Shown here: positions 10,925 through 21,349 of the stretch, in pieces | Layout: every line of letters starts with the position of its first letter | Numbering within the stretch: position 1 is the first letter of the stretch | Origin: Stenopsyche tienmushanensis | Lineage: Eukaryota > Arthropoda > Insecta > Trichoptera > Stenopsychidae | Assembly (NCBI GenBank): GCA_008973525.1 | Contig: WACJ01000098.1 | Coordinates: forward strand, 806,001-870,000 | DNA length: 64,000 nt | Reading direction: 5' to 3' | The notes under the pieces: generated by a model | What the model saw: only the letters and a program-made list of their open reading frames with translations | Databases searched by the model: none | What the model was told of the DNA's origin: nothing | Position numbers and translations under genes: made by a program

Positions 10925-13380
10925 TTTCTTCTAGCAAATCTTTGATCAGGTCGACAGATGAAATTGAATAAATGCATCGTTTTTGCTAGACTACCTTCCA
11001 AATATAGATGCTATTCAAGACCCATTGAGCCTTGAATTTGCACCATAGCATGAAAACGGTTTTCAGTCAATTTGATGATAATTGACCTTTCGGAAAAAGC
11101 ATTTATACGAATAAATATGTAATTTATTTGCTCAAAACGAGAGTTACTGTTGGTAAATTTGAAAGGGTTGAATGCAATGGATCAGTGGTCAATCGGGACC
11201 TCGGCTCTTTGTTTGTAGAATTCACGGCTCAATGGGGAATACCTTAATCTATTGATAGAATTGACATCCATTAGTCGGTCTATTGTTGAGGTCCAAAAGG
11301 TTCCTCCATTCGAGCGCCATCTATTATAATACGGTGTGGAACGGACGTCTAACTTATCAGGGGTATTATTGTACTTAGATAAATGTGTGGTGTTAATGTG
11401 GTGTGACGGGCCGCATTTATTAGCCATCGGTTCGAAACCTTCACCTGACCGTGTAACACAACCCAAAGTTCGAAATCGGAAATTAGGGATAATACATACA
11501 CGTACAGCCTCCAATATAGTTCTTCCACAATGGGAATATCAGCGCCTTGAAATGTAAAGCGGGATCGTTGTGGCACTTGAAATTTGCAACTAATGCCTTT
11601 TCTCGTGTGTACCAGCAAAATAAATAAGTACGACCATAACTGCACCGCAGTTCAAATTTATAGACGCGAAAAAGTTATTCCGCATTTGGGAAAAAAATAA
11701 AAAAAAATCCTCCGGGTGTTTTTATCCCCGACCGGGTGGATCCCTTTTTGAATGGGGTAATTTTATCTTTTGAATGAGTTATGCAAATAGCCCGGGGCGC
11801 ACACGCCATATTCTAATTTTTACTTTGCGGACCTATCTTACCGAAAAAATGTTGAAAATTACTGGCGAAATATACGATAATAAACGAATTATTTAATTAT
11901 TTCGGCTAGCTCATAAAAAAAGGGAGCGAAATCCAGGCTAGGATTCGCCGAATCACGCCACGATGGAAATATTTTAATTTTCTCGGAATTAGAAAATGTT
12001 TCTTAATTCGAAAGCTTACTTTGTTATTCTTTTAATACTTTGTCACGCACGATAAAAGCTCTCAAGTTTTATGCTTGAAAATATCGTTACGTTTATGGAA
12101 AAGTCTGTTTTTACGACAATGGTTCATAAGGTTAAGAACGTAGTTGAAGAAGCGAAAATTGCAAATAATATTCGATTTTATTTTATTTTTTTGGTGTGAA
12201 ATTAAGTTTTTCAATTATATCTTGATAAACAAAACTATAAAAATATAAGCGTAATAATTTAATAAGATATACAAATATTTTGTCCTGGAATGGTATTAAT
12301 ACTGTCCAATACATTGAATCATTTTATTCTAACTAAGCCAATTATTAATTATACTATTTCTTTAATGAATAATTAATTTAAAGTAATGAGGAGATATTAA
12401 ATGAAATGTTTAATAGAAATTTTATATTTTTTTAAAAGTTCATATTTATGTCAAAATGAAACTCGGACAGTTGATGAACAGAATTTTTATCAATGCAGAA
12501 TAAATTAATTTATACATATTTAATTATTGGAATCATATAAATAGCTTTATGTTATTTTGATGCACGCGCATATCTGCCACCGCCCGCACCAACTAACCCC
12601 TTCACTATATGTGATTGCCAAATTAGCCATATTTATTGTATTTTGCATAAATAATTTATATTATCATTGGAACCGTGTATTTAAATTTCACTTTATAAAA
12701 AAAAATACTGTGGAAATTTAAATGTTCTTAGGCGCCCGTTGATGGTGCAAAAACGGAGAATGATAAAACAACCCCGGGCCAAGAAAATAAAGTAGATATC
12801 AAGGTTAATTAAATTAAACGTCACATAAAACGTGAAATATTTGCACGTATCCACCGGTCCCGTCACATATTTTTTTCGGTTCGCAAACGTAAGTAATTCG
12901 GTTTTATGTTGTACAGAGGGCGAGGCTGCGGCCCAATAAACATGGCGGATAACGGCGGCGAGCTTTTTTACTGCTCTGCTGACAGAAAAATGCTTTCAGA
13001 CGATGTGATCCTCACGATACCGGGAAACACTCAAATTAATCAGGAGCCCGAAAGTCAAGTGCCCGAATTTCGAATGCGGCCATCGATCAAAATTTTCGAC
13101 GTCGATTGGTCCTTCCACTTTTCAAGTCTCAATGGAAACAATTATTTACCTGAAAGCCCCTCCCCGACGACTTGGAACATTTAAAATTTTAACAATGACG
13201 ATCTTATCATTCTATGTTAAGTATGATATAAGAGCCTCTGAGAAACGTCGATTATTTCAAGAATATTTTTTGAGTAAATAGGATCATCCGTTTATATTAT
13301 TATCAAATTGCAATAATCAGGCTATATTTGAATTACAATGATTTTTTTAAAATTATTATTCACACCTGGGTAAAGGACGG
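10925..13380. other. Non-coding stretch with one weak coding candidate
   Basis: At 11182-11514 a minus-strand frame of 110 codons overlaps other open frames in a slightly GC-richer block; I recognise nothing in it. At 12906-13184 a plus-strand frame of 92 codons begins shortly after a GTAAGT word (12890). Neither shows a known motif. The rest, 11650-12880, is AT-rich without structure I can name. Confidence 0.45.
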
Positions 13381-13397
13381 ATACTAAAAATAGTATC

Positions 13398-13830
13398 CGT
13401 CCAAGGCGCATTGGGCTCTGAAACTATGGCAGAAGGTCTTGAACGCCGAAAAGGCACCAGGGCAGGCCACTGAGTTCCTGTGGCCAAAAGGTCCAGAAAA
13501 AGGACCTCTGATACGGCACAAGAGCACATCTCTCACGACCAACATGCCCAAACAAGACCACATAACGTGATCCGCGGCCATGAAAAGATCTCCGCACACA
13601 CAGCCCGAACTATATTTTAGTTTCATTTCTGCCAGATGTGGCGTGCAAAACGGCTGTGCGCCGTCAGGAACTGTAAAGTCCAGTGTTCGGGATCAACTCA
13701 TTTTAGTTTGAGGCGAGATGAGACTGAGCCAAATAAATTCCGCATGTAGCCACCGTGAGGCGACTCAGACCAACTGCGTTCCCAATCGGCAATTGCCGCG
13801 TTTTTAGCCCACCCTTTGGTGGCAATAGGA
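13398..13830 (-). pseudogene. LINE (jockey/R1-type) C-terminal tail, copy 2
   Basis: Read on the minus strand, the first part gives NAAIADWERSWSESPHGGYM. After a stop, WTLQFLTAHSRFARH resembles the end of a LINE RNase H-like domain. After a shift, GCVCGDLFMAADHVMWSC carries the C-x-C-x8-H-x4-C motif, then GPFGHRNSVACP and FSAFKTFCHSF. The order and several residues match copy 1. At least two frame breaks make it a pseudogene. It is 5'-truncated, as is usual for LINE insertions. Confidence 0.7.
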
Positions 13831-13956
13831 TCCGTATGAATTCCATCTGCTTCCTCAGCTGATAGAGTGGAGTTATTAAATCGTATGAATGAAATATGAA
13901 CATGGAATATGCATTGTATTTAGAAGATTTGAGAAATTCAAGCTTTAAAAAAATAT

Positions 13957-14046
13957 ACATTTCTGACACCAGTGAAATGTGAAATGGCAATATTAAATAT
14001 TTGTTTTGAGGTGGCTTTTAGCAATTCTTTTTATGGGACCATTGCC
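13957..14046 (+). repeat. Segment duplicated at 18494-18967; empty TTAA site
   Basis: The words ATTTCTGACACCAGTGA and TTAGCAATTC.TTTTATGGG occur here about 60 bp apart. The same two words at 18494 and 18935 are separated by an extra ~360 bp. Here the junction reads GGCAATATTAAATATTTG, an uninterrupted TTAA. It serves as the empty-site counterpart of the piggyBac-type insertion at 18549-18910. Confidence 0.6.
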
Positions 14047-14077
14047 AACCATTTTGACATGTTTTTTCATGGCGTAT

Positions 14078-14600
14078 ACAGAATGTTTTACACATGGACC
14101 AACAATTTTTTTTGTGGTTAGAGGAGTCTTTTGCTACGTTTCACACAAACAAAAAACTAACGACTATTTTGAACTCTTTTCAACGGTATGCTACATTAAA
14201 CTTGAAGAGGTACCAGTTTGCTAGGGTCAGAGTTAAGAAAATACTTTTTATTCGCTAACTTTGTATGCACTTCCTCATAAGTATTTCGTCTTTCATTTTT
14301 GCAAAGGTGGGTGTTATTCCTTCCTTCAAATATGATTTCTTTTGTGGGAACCTCTGTCGTGTAAATTAATTATTTCCATGACTTGCACAGTCACCAGACC
14401 GGATATCACTGGATTTCTTTGCCTGGGGATATGTCCTATTCCGTGGCTCACACTGTCACCAGACCTGACACCATTGGATTTCTTTGTCTGGGGATGTGCC
14501 CTATTCAGTGGCTCGCACGGTCTACAGATGTGACACCACTGGTGGTGGATTTTTGTGCCTAAAAACGTACCCTATCCGCGGGACTACTTACGGGTACAAT
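14078..14600 (+). mobile_element. Element with 65-bp transposase-derived tandem repeat, locus a
   Basis: It starts after TA with CAGAATGTTTTACAC, like the ends of the element at 25977. From 14386 there are three units of 65 bp. The second unit reads SPDLTPLDFFVWG, the C-terminal catalytic signature of a mariner-related transposase family common in insects. Since 65 is not a multiple of 3, successive units change frame, so this cannot be a working protein. The part before the repeats (TGTATGCACTTCC, TTTTGTGGGAACC, GTGTAAATTAATTATTT) recurs at 44.4 and 44.8 kb. The right end is not clear. Confidence 0.65.
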
Positions 14601-14604
14601 ATTA

Positions 14605-17600
14605 TAAATAGTTGTATATTATATAGAACAAATTTAAAATAATGGTATTGATAGTATTTAATTACATGTTAAAGGAATGGATTTTTAATGAGATTTATAA
14701 GGATGTAAAAATTGTGATTGATTGGCAATTAGTTGGCTATGCTCTTATAAATATTATTACGGATGGTATTTGAAACTGTTGGAATCCTCTGGTCATGAAG
14801 CAAGAGTACATCTGAGCTTTTCACAGAATCCAAAACTAACATTTGGGCATTAGGCTAAGTGCGATGTTGGATAAAGTATTGAATAAACACAAATCCGCTA
14901 AACAAAGCTGAATTGGAAAATTTTATTTCCGCCACGAACCTTTGGGTTTATAAACATATTCAAAGCGGTGTGCTTACATTTCCCCACATTATCCAACGTC
15001 GAGAGATAATTCAAAGCTGATGTCATAATTTAAAGAAAATTTACTGCAGATTTACGACCACAATAAGGCTTAGGAATTAAAAGATAACTGAAGCAACATT
15101 TTGATATAAAAATACGTGTACGTTTTTATCTTAATTATGTTTCTTGGGAACGTGCTTTTTATGACTATGCGTGACTGTTTAAATATCTGATAATGCGGCA
15201 TAGAAGCGAAAGCTTGTTCGTTGCCAAGCTCGTTCCGTTCTAAAATTATCTACGAATGCTTTTTTAAAATCGTGGGTATTTTTAAGAAATAATTTCGCTT
15301 TGCATTTTGGCCACATCGAATGAAATATGCGATACGGAAATTTTAAATTCAATGGATTCCTGGTAAACAACGCTGCAAAGCAAGAGGATAACTCTATTTT
15401 GGGAGATAAACTTAATAACGTACATAAGGCTGCATGCACTTTGTCTCAATAAGATATTCTAAGAAGGTTTATGCAAAATCATATTTAAAAAATAAAGAAA
15501 TTGGTTTATTATTGTATGAGAAATATGCAAATTTTGGTGGTTTTATGATATTTTTTGTTTGGGGGAATATTCACATGGTAGGTTCAAATGATGAATATCG
15601 CATTTTTTGGATACCATATTTCATTAAACGTTGTATATGACAGATATAACCGGTCGAGACCACCTACGACAATGTTTTCATATACGCAACGGACCAACCA
15701 GTATATATAGTCAATAATCTAATTTCCGGTCCGTGGAAAAGCTTTTACTGGAGAGTCAGTAGAAAAATGGCATTCGTAATTTTTGAGCAGAGGATAAATA
15801 TAAAGGATCGTATGAGCGCCTTTGGATCATCTTTGGATTAAAAATCATACGAAATAAATTCGTTCAGCAATCAGAATCAAATCTGCAATTTCAGGGATGG
15901 TTTGCAAATTAAAACAATACAAGCGCTCATTTTTTTGTGCAGGTTTACATAACTGTGACTGTGGAAAATTTTCCAAGGAAAATAATGCTGCGTTCTCCGT
16001 AAACACTTTTATATTACAGTTGATGCCTCGCAGTCGAGACGGTTTTTCCGTTAAATGAAATCTCATTTTCTTTGCAAATTTCGAGACAAGAAACGGAAGA
16101 GAGAAAAAATCAGACGTGATAAAACTATACATTGCTATCTTCGCAGAAGGAGAGGGTGCGACCAGCTCAGGGGGGGAGTGGAAAGCTTCCAGACTGGGTT
16201 CGTCGAGTGCACAGGGCAAGGGCGAGGAATAATGCGAGGCGGGTGTATAATAAAGTTTTATAATCAAGGAGAAATATTTTATTTTCCGAAACTCTGAATT
16301 TGTTGTGCGAAAATAAAGATATCAGCCCAAAATTTGAGTGGCCTGCCAAATTCGCGATAACGTCGGTGATAAAAATGACAGCCCAATTTGTATTTATTTT
16401 TTTAACAGAAAGCTTTAAATTTTGGACCGTGTTTATAAAAGATTTATGGAGCGCTAGTCCATTTTTTTTAAATTTATGGAGCGATGAATAAATGCGTGTT
16501 TATAAAAACAAGAATTAACGTTATTAAGGGCGATTTTGATAATTCGATACAGGACTCACCCCTACGAGCTGTTAGAAGTATTTATTTAATTCTGCTACAT
16601 ACCTGAAATAAAGAAATCCAAACATTAATATACAATGTAACAAAAATAATTATGTTTACTTATAATTAATTTAGAACTAATTTATTCCTCATCAAAAAAA
16701 CATTTGTTATGCATTTAATCTACAATTTACACTGTAAATGCAGAAAACCGCGTAAAAACAATCATCAAAATCTTATAAAAACGCACGATAAAATGTTCAT
16801 TAATTGAAACATCAATGTAATATTATATTTAAATGCAAGCAAAATATTGTTTTATTAACAGATTTTCATTGGTCGTATGTCGGTTTTGTTAAAAACAACC
16901 TTATTACTGTTTGTATATTAATATAATTTAAAACATTGATATCTATTTTGATCGGGAAGTTTTGCACAAAAAGGCTTTTGCTTGTCCTGTCTTGTAAAAA
17001 ATCCCAATTTCTTAGATCGGATAGGGGCTAGAAATTTGTTTATAGAGCAAACCATCGAGTAAATCTGGGAGAATTCAAGGCAGATGAAAACGGCATGTTT
17101 TTTTCGGTAGGAAAAGTGGCAAGCTCTAGTTGTAAGTCGCAGGAGTGCGTGTCTTGAATCAGGCTCTATTCCTCTTTTTGTTGCCTACGTGATGTTTTGA
17201 ATTGAATACATAAATCATATGATTCCCTGACGGGCTGCAAACGGTTTTCACAAAATCTGCGCACGGTTTTATCTGCACTCTTTTCAGTGTGTAATATTTT
17301 CTCTGATTTGAGTCCGTGACGAATCTTGTACGTTTGATGGACGCGATACCGCCCCCACTTTGCTTTTTTGCGATCATCCCCCATATTCGGAAGATTCACA
17401 AGCTGAAAAGTGGGCGCAAAAAACGACGATACAACCCCAGCCCGCCTCGAGCTATCCCCGTAACGAATTCAGCAAAATAAGAGATTGTTTTACGACAAGT
17501 AAAGAGCGAAAAAATATTATTTTTGCACCAACAAATAATATATGTGACACTAGAATGTTTTCCCAAGTTTTTATGATAACTGTAAATATAGACTTTATAC

Positions 17601-17850
17601 ATAGCCTTCGGCTTATTATTGATATAACATTTTTTTATGTCAGTCATCTCTTATAAATTAATAAATTTGTTATGCCATTTTGATTAAGTGATGCAAAATA
17701 TTATAACTCAAGTATAAAATTAATGACAATTTGTATGAATGCTGATACATTTGTTGCGGCCGGCGATGGCAGATGTATACAAACGAAACAGTGCTTAAAT
17801 TAGCTTTGTAAAATCTCTTCAATGAAGATCGGTATAATTATGAATAGACT
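14605..17850. other. Non-coding stretch, no element recognised
   Basis: A minus-strand frame at 15179-15439 and a 140-codon minus-strand frame at 15845-16267 are open but overlap equally long frames on the other strand and show no motif. A GC-richer block at 17160-17470 has open frames in several phases, without a recognised family. I see no terminal repeats. Confidence 0.5.
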
Positions 17851-17856
17851 TGTAAC

Positions 17857-18485
17857 CAGGGCTTTAAACCGGTATAGGTTATTTTTGCCGGAACAAAAAC
17901 CGAAACAGAATCGATTCGAAAATATCGGTTTTATCGGTTTGGTACCCGTTTTACGTGAAATAGAGTTTGGTTGATTTTTGTTTTGATCTAACACAATCTG
18001 TTAATTTCGCCATTCTTATGCAGAATTTGCTTCTATATATTTGCTATATACTTAAACTGCAACTCCCAGCGTTTCGCTATACAAGCATAATGCTATAGAC
18101 GTATTCACCCTTTGCTTACGTGCAACAACACTGCAAAGTGGACGCTATAGGAGGGTTGACGTTATAGTAAATTCCTAATGCCTATGGAGGAACAGAAATT
18201 GAAAATAATACGATGACTAAAGAATCTTTAATAATTTAGGAGAGTAAATTCGATTATAATCTTCATGTGGAATTTTTATTATAAAAGTATGAATAAAATG
18301 CTTTAACTTATATTAGAAAATAGACTTTTTTTTATATAAATAAAAAAAAATAAGAGATTAAAAAATGAATCACCCGGAGTAGAATCTATCTGAAAACCGA
18401 AAAAACCGTTATTATTCCCAAAACGAAAACCGTAACCGAATGGATATAAATGTTTGGAACTGAACCGGAACGTAAACCCAAGTGA
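17857..18485. mobile_element. hAT-like element with CAGGGCTTT..CCGGT ends
   Basis: The left end is CAGGGCTTTAAACCGGTATA. The right part, read on the minus strand, matches the MITE at 48462-48596 (ATTTATATCCATTCGGTTACG, with GAAAACCG words). CAGGGCTT..AACCGG ends are seen in many hAT MITEs. Between the ends lies an unrelated pogo-type fragment at about 18053-18172. No transposase is visible. Confidence 0.45.
18140..18172 (-). mobile_element. pogo-type MITE end
   Basis: 'GTGGACGCTATAGGAGGGTT' followed by GACG is the reverse complement of the pogo-type ends at 3454 and 48179. A possible degenerate partner is ACTGCAACTCCCAGCGTTTC near 18056, which would make an element of about 115 bp inside the hAT-like element. 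Confidence 0.4.
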
Positions 18486-18548
18486 AAAAAATCCATTTCT
18501 GACACCAGTGATTTTTTTTTATTCATTAGCAATTTATGGTAATATTAA

Positions 18549-18910
18549 CCCTTATTTTTAAGATAAAACGTTTTTTTTTTCAATTTTTAAGTTAATTTTT
18601 AATAAAACACTATTATTTACTACTAAAAAAGTATATTTTACTAATATTATGAATATTAAGTGTGATCAGAGATGTTCACGAAAGTGCGCGTTAAGAGTCG
18701 ACTGCCGGTGCTTAAGATTTTAACCGGGCAACAGGCCCTTTCCTTTGTAGGTAGGCGAAACACTATAAAGGATCATAAAAACCAATATTCCTTTCCAAAT
18801 ACTTTCTTAAACACGATACGCAAAATAAAATCACATGTTTTTCAATCTGAGTGGGGTAAAAAATGTAGAAACAAAATGTCGAGCCAGACTCGACATAGGA
18901 CCTCAAAGAG
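18549..18910 (-). mobile_element. piggyBac-type MITE, copy 1, in a TTAA site
   Basis: It is flanked by TTAA (18545-18548) and TTCAA (18911-18915, one inserted base). Read on the minus strand it starts CTCTTTGAGGTCCTATGTCG and contains CGACAT and a CGTGAACATCTC word, as does copy 2 at 20912-21144, and it ends CTTAAAAATAAGGG. The same flanks occur joined at 13957-14046. TTAA targets and CCCTTTG-like ends are characteristic of the piggyBac superfamily. No transposase is present; a 109-codon open frame here is not recognisable. Confidence 0.65.
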
Positions 18911-18924
18911 TTCAACATTTTTTT

Positions 18925-18967
18925 TGAGGTGGATTTTAGCAATTCCTTTTATGGGACCATTGCCAAC
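18925..18967 (+). repeat. Segment shared with 14004-14046
   Basis: TGAGGTGG, TTTTAGCAATTC and TTTTATGGGACCATTGCCAA match 14004-14046 with only two differences over 43 bp. It is the right flank of the piggyBac-type insertion and belongs to an older repeat of unknown class. Confidence 0.7.
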
Positions 18968-18999
18968 TTGGGTCTTTCCAGATAGTGATTATTTTTTTT

Positions 19000-20330
19000 A
19001 GATTATTGAATAAAATTGAATATGGAAAATATCTGATGTAATATTACATCATTTGATATTTTTCCGCAAAAAAATGTTTCAGCATTAAAAAGAAATTGTA
19101 TGATGCTTTAAGTGGGTGCTGGCGGTTATGAGCTTTGGAAAAGATGACAGGCTTTATTTAAATTTAATATCTGGAGCTTTGGAGGCTTAAAGCCAATAAA
19201 CGTCACAGAAAAGGCTTATCTTTAAATGCGGATTTATAATACACAAAATAGAACGAAGCCTTAAATGAACGAAAGCTCAATTCATCTGCGCCGAGCGTCT
19301 GAAGGTCACGGACAAGGTCATCCGCTGTAAAAATAATGCGGCTGGCTTTAATTTGCAACCAAATTATTTGGCAAATTTGATATTGGCAATTGATAATTAA
19401 TCGCTGGGAGTGACGATGTTTGATATTAGAAAATACATCCGCGCCGGGTATACGTGCCTGACGGACTGCTAATTAAAATTGCTCTTTGATTACGTTTTAA
19501 TGCCTCATCAAAGCGCCGGCGAGGCAATCGCAGGGCTTTGAATTTTAATTAAATCCAGATTAAAACTATTTAAGAATAAAAGTTCGCTCAAAGCGAGCTT
19601 TACTCAAAATCGTCCCTGGCCGAAGGTTTATTACGATCGACCCCAAGTTCGGGAGTTAGCGACCCTAAATCCGCCGAAATGAGATTTCAGAACAAATCGT
19701 GTGACAGGACCCTTTTTAAACATCTCCATTATTGTATTTAATCAAAACTGTTATATTTAACTTTTGTCGAAATGTTTATTTTGGGCGCACCTCAACTCGG
19801 CCATGTTTTATTCATGGGGATATTTTCCCTTATAAAAAGTACGGGAAAAAACTTAAGCGACCATAGGTTGCGATTCTGGAGAGAAAAGATGGAAGGAAAG
19901 AAATTGTTCACACTCCATTAATTTCGGCGTCTTTAATGTTTTATTTTTGTATTTGGAGGATGCTTTCTCGGATCGAAATTATTCAATGACATATAAAAGA
20001 TGTAGTCTCGGATGAGTTGCTGACTCGATGAGACGTTTGCTGGATCATTTGTTTCCAGCTTCCAGCTTATTATTTTTTTTGGTGCGTTTCAAGGACATCA
20101 TAAAAAAATTACAACCACGAAATGTTCTCCATTTTTTTTTCATATTCAGCAGTCTGTATATCAATACAGTGAATATATAGATGAAACATTTTTATTTTAT
20201 TCTAGATTTGTTATTTTCTGTATTAATGCCATTTTTAAATTAAAACATTGAATATAAATATAGTCAGATCTCTTGATTTAATTTTAAAGACGCTTTTGGC
20301 CAAATAATAGTGCTGATTTAGGTGATAAAC
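19000..20330. promoter_or_regulatory. Repeat-poor island, candidate cis-regulatory module
   Basis: There is no gene or transposon signature. Between 19250 and 19650 several transcription-factor words cluster: two AGGTCA half-sites in direct repeat with 6-bp spacing (19303-19308 and 19315-19320), homeodomain cores ATAATTAAT, CTAATTAAA and TTAATTAAA, and a facing pair of TCF-type sites, CTTTGAT (19484-19490) and ATCAAAG (19507-19513). Base composition is more balanced than the flanks. Function is inferred only from word clustering. Single sites of this kind are common in AT-rich DNA. Confidence 0.3.
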
Positions 20331-20337
20331 GTATTAT

Positions 20338-20560
20338 AACATCTATCTGTGCGTGCACCACTTCTCAGTTTGTAGTAATGCGCAGAAAATGATAAGTCGT
20401 TGGATAGCCTTAGATGTGGGAAGATGTCCTTCCCGCAGACTCAGAGCTGTAATCTCTTTTCTTCCTAAATAAATTATCACAGTTAAGACAAGGGAGTTTC
20501 TACAATAATCGATCACCTCCATTCTACCCCTTGGCTCCATTATGGCCCAATAGAAGAATA
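20338..20560 (-). repeat. SINE-like dispersed repeat, copy B
   Basis: On the minus strand it reads GAGATTAC, the palindromic core GCGGGAAGGACATCTTCCCA, AAGGCTATCCAACGACTT, and a tail AGAAGTGGTGCACGC. It aligns along its whole ~220 bp with copy D (29983-30205), including the upstream TTCTTCTATTGGGCCA part. Open frames across it are not shared by the other copies and so are not genes. Confidence 0.7.
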
Positions 20561-20696
20561 AACTCATTTGCAATTGCGGCTGTCTTGAAGAATATGGACG
20601 AAATCATTAACAAAATAAAGAGATCACTTATTTGTTTACGAACACCATCAGTAAATTTCAAGTCGATATAAATGAAATCCGCCAAGTTATGATGCG

Positions 20697-20736
20697 CCTA
20701 AATGTATAGTATACATGCGTATACTATACACTTAGG
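20697..20736. repeat. Palindrome with 12-bp perfect arms
   Basis: TGTATAGTATAC (20703-20714), loop ATGC, then GTATACTATACA (20719-20730). Flanking CCTAAA/CTTAGG extends the pairing to about 18 bp per arm with one mismatch. It lies just before the 'CCGCATAAC' repeat and may be the tip of an element. Confidence 0.75.
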
Positions 20737-20750
20737 TTCTTAGGGTGCGG

Positions 20751-21345
20751 TATGAGGGATAGATTCCATTATTTTTAAAAACCGCATAACTTCAAATTAA
20801 TGCGATAGAATGTATCAAAAATCGCATAAAAAAGTTTATAAAAAATCAATATAAATAAATTGTTTTTCTAAAACCTATTTTACTCGATAATTGTACAAAT
20901 TTAATTCTTAACCCTTTGCAGTCCTATGTCGAAACTGATTCGACATCAATTTTATTCCGGTGGGTCCTATGTTGACTCTCGACGCGCTTTCTTGTGAACA
21001 TCTCCGATTATACTTGCGATATTTTTTTCGTAATTATATAATATCTATGTGCAAAGCCAACGGATATACAAAATTATTTTTATCTTAAAAATGTCTTAAA
21101 TATTTAGGGACCTACTGGAACTTTTTTTTTAAGTCCGCAAAGGGTTAAGATTTTACGTAGAGTTGCCAGATTTAAAAACAAATCCGTTCATCCATCGCTC
21201 TATACACACTCACATTATAACAATCATAACTTGCACTAGTGTTAATTTTAGATCATTTTTTTTGTGCGAATTCGCATAAAAAAAGCTTTGTCAAAAAGCA
21301 AACCGCATAACTTTAAATTCGCATAAAAAAGATCCGCATATAAAT
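20751..21345 (+). repeat. 'CCGCATAAC' dispersed repeat, copy 1, split by a MITE
   Basis: It matches 57655-57985: GGATAGATTCCATTATTTTT, AAACCGCATAACTT, TTGCACTAGTGTTAATTTTA, GTGCGAATTCGCATAAAAAA and AAAGATCCGCAT occur in the same order. This copy is longer by a piggyBac-type insertion (20912-21144) at a TTAA. Repeated GCATAAAAAA words suggest an internally repetitive element. The class is unknown. Confidence 0.7.
20912..21144 (+). mobile_element. piggyBac-type MITE, copy 2, with TTAA target duplication
   Basis: It is bounded by TTAA on both sides (20908-20911 and 21145-21148). Ends are CCCTTTGCAGTCC and GGACTTGCGG-type (TCCGCAAAGGG), giving an inverted repeat of about 13 bp. The interior has CCTATGTCG...CGACAT and TTGTGAACATCTCCGAT, shared with copy 1. 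The 233-bp length and lack of coding sequence make it a non-autonomous element. The homologous repeat at 57.8 kb has ATTCTTAAGC at this point and lacks the insertion. Confidence 0.8.
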
Positions 21346-21349
21346 AGAC

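Noticed and set aside
12906..13184. 92-codon frame after a GTAAGT word as a coding exon
   Set aside because: No recognisable domain, and the GTAAGT lies upstream, where it would be a donor for a different exon. Left as a weak candidate only.
15845..16267. 140-codon minus-strand frame
   Set aside because: No motif, overlapped by open frames on the other strand, and no splice or start signals that set it apart.
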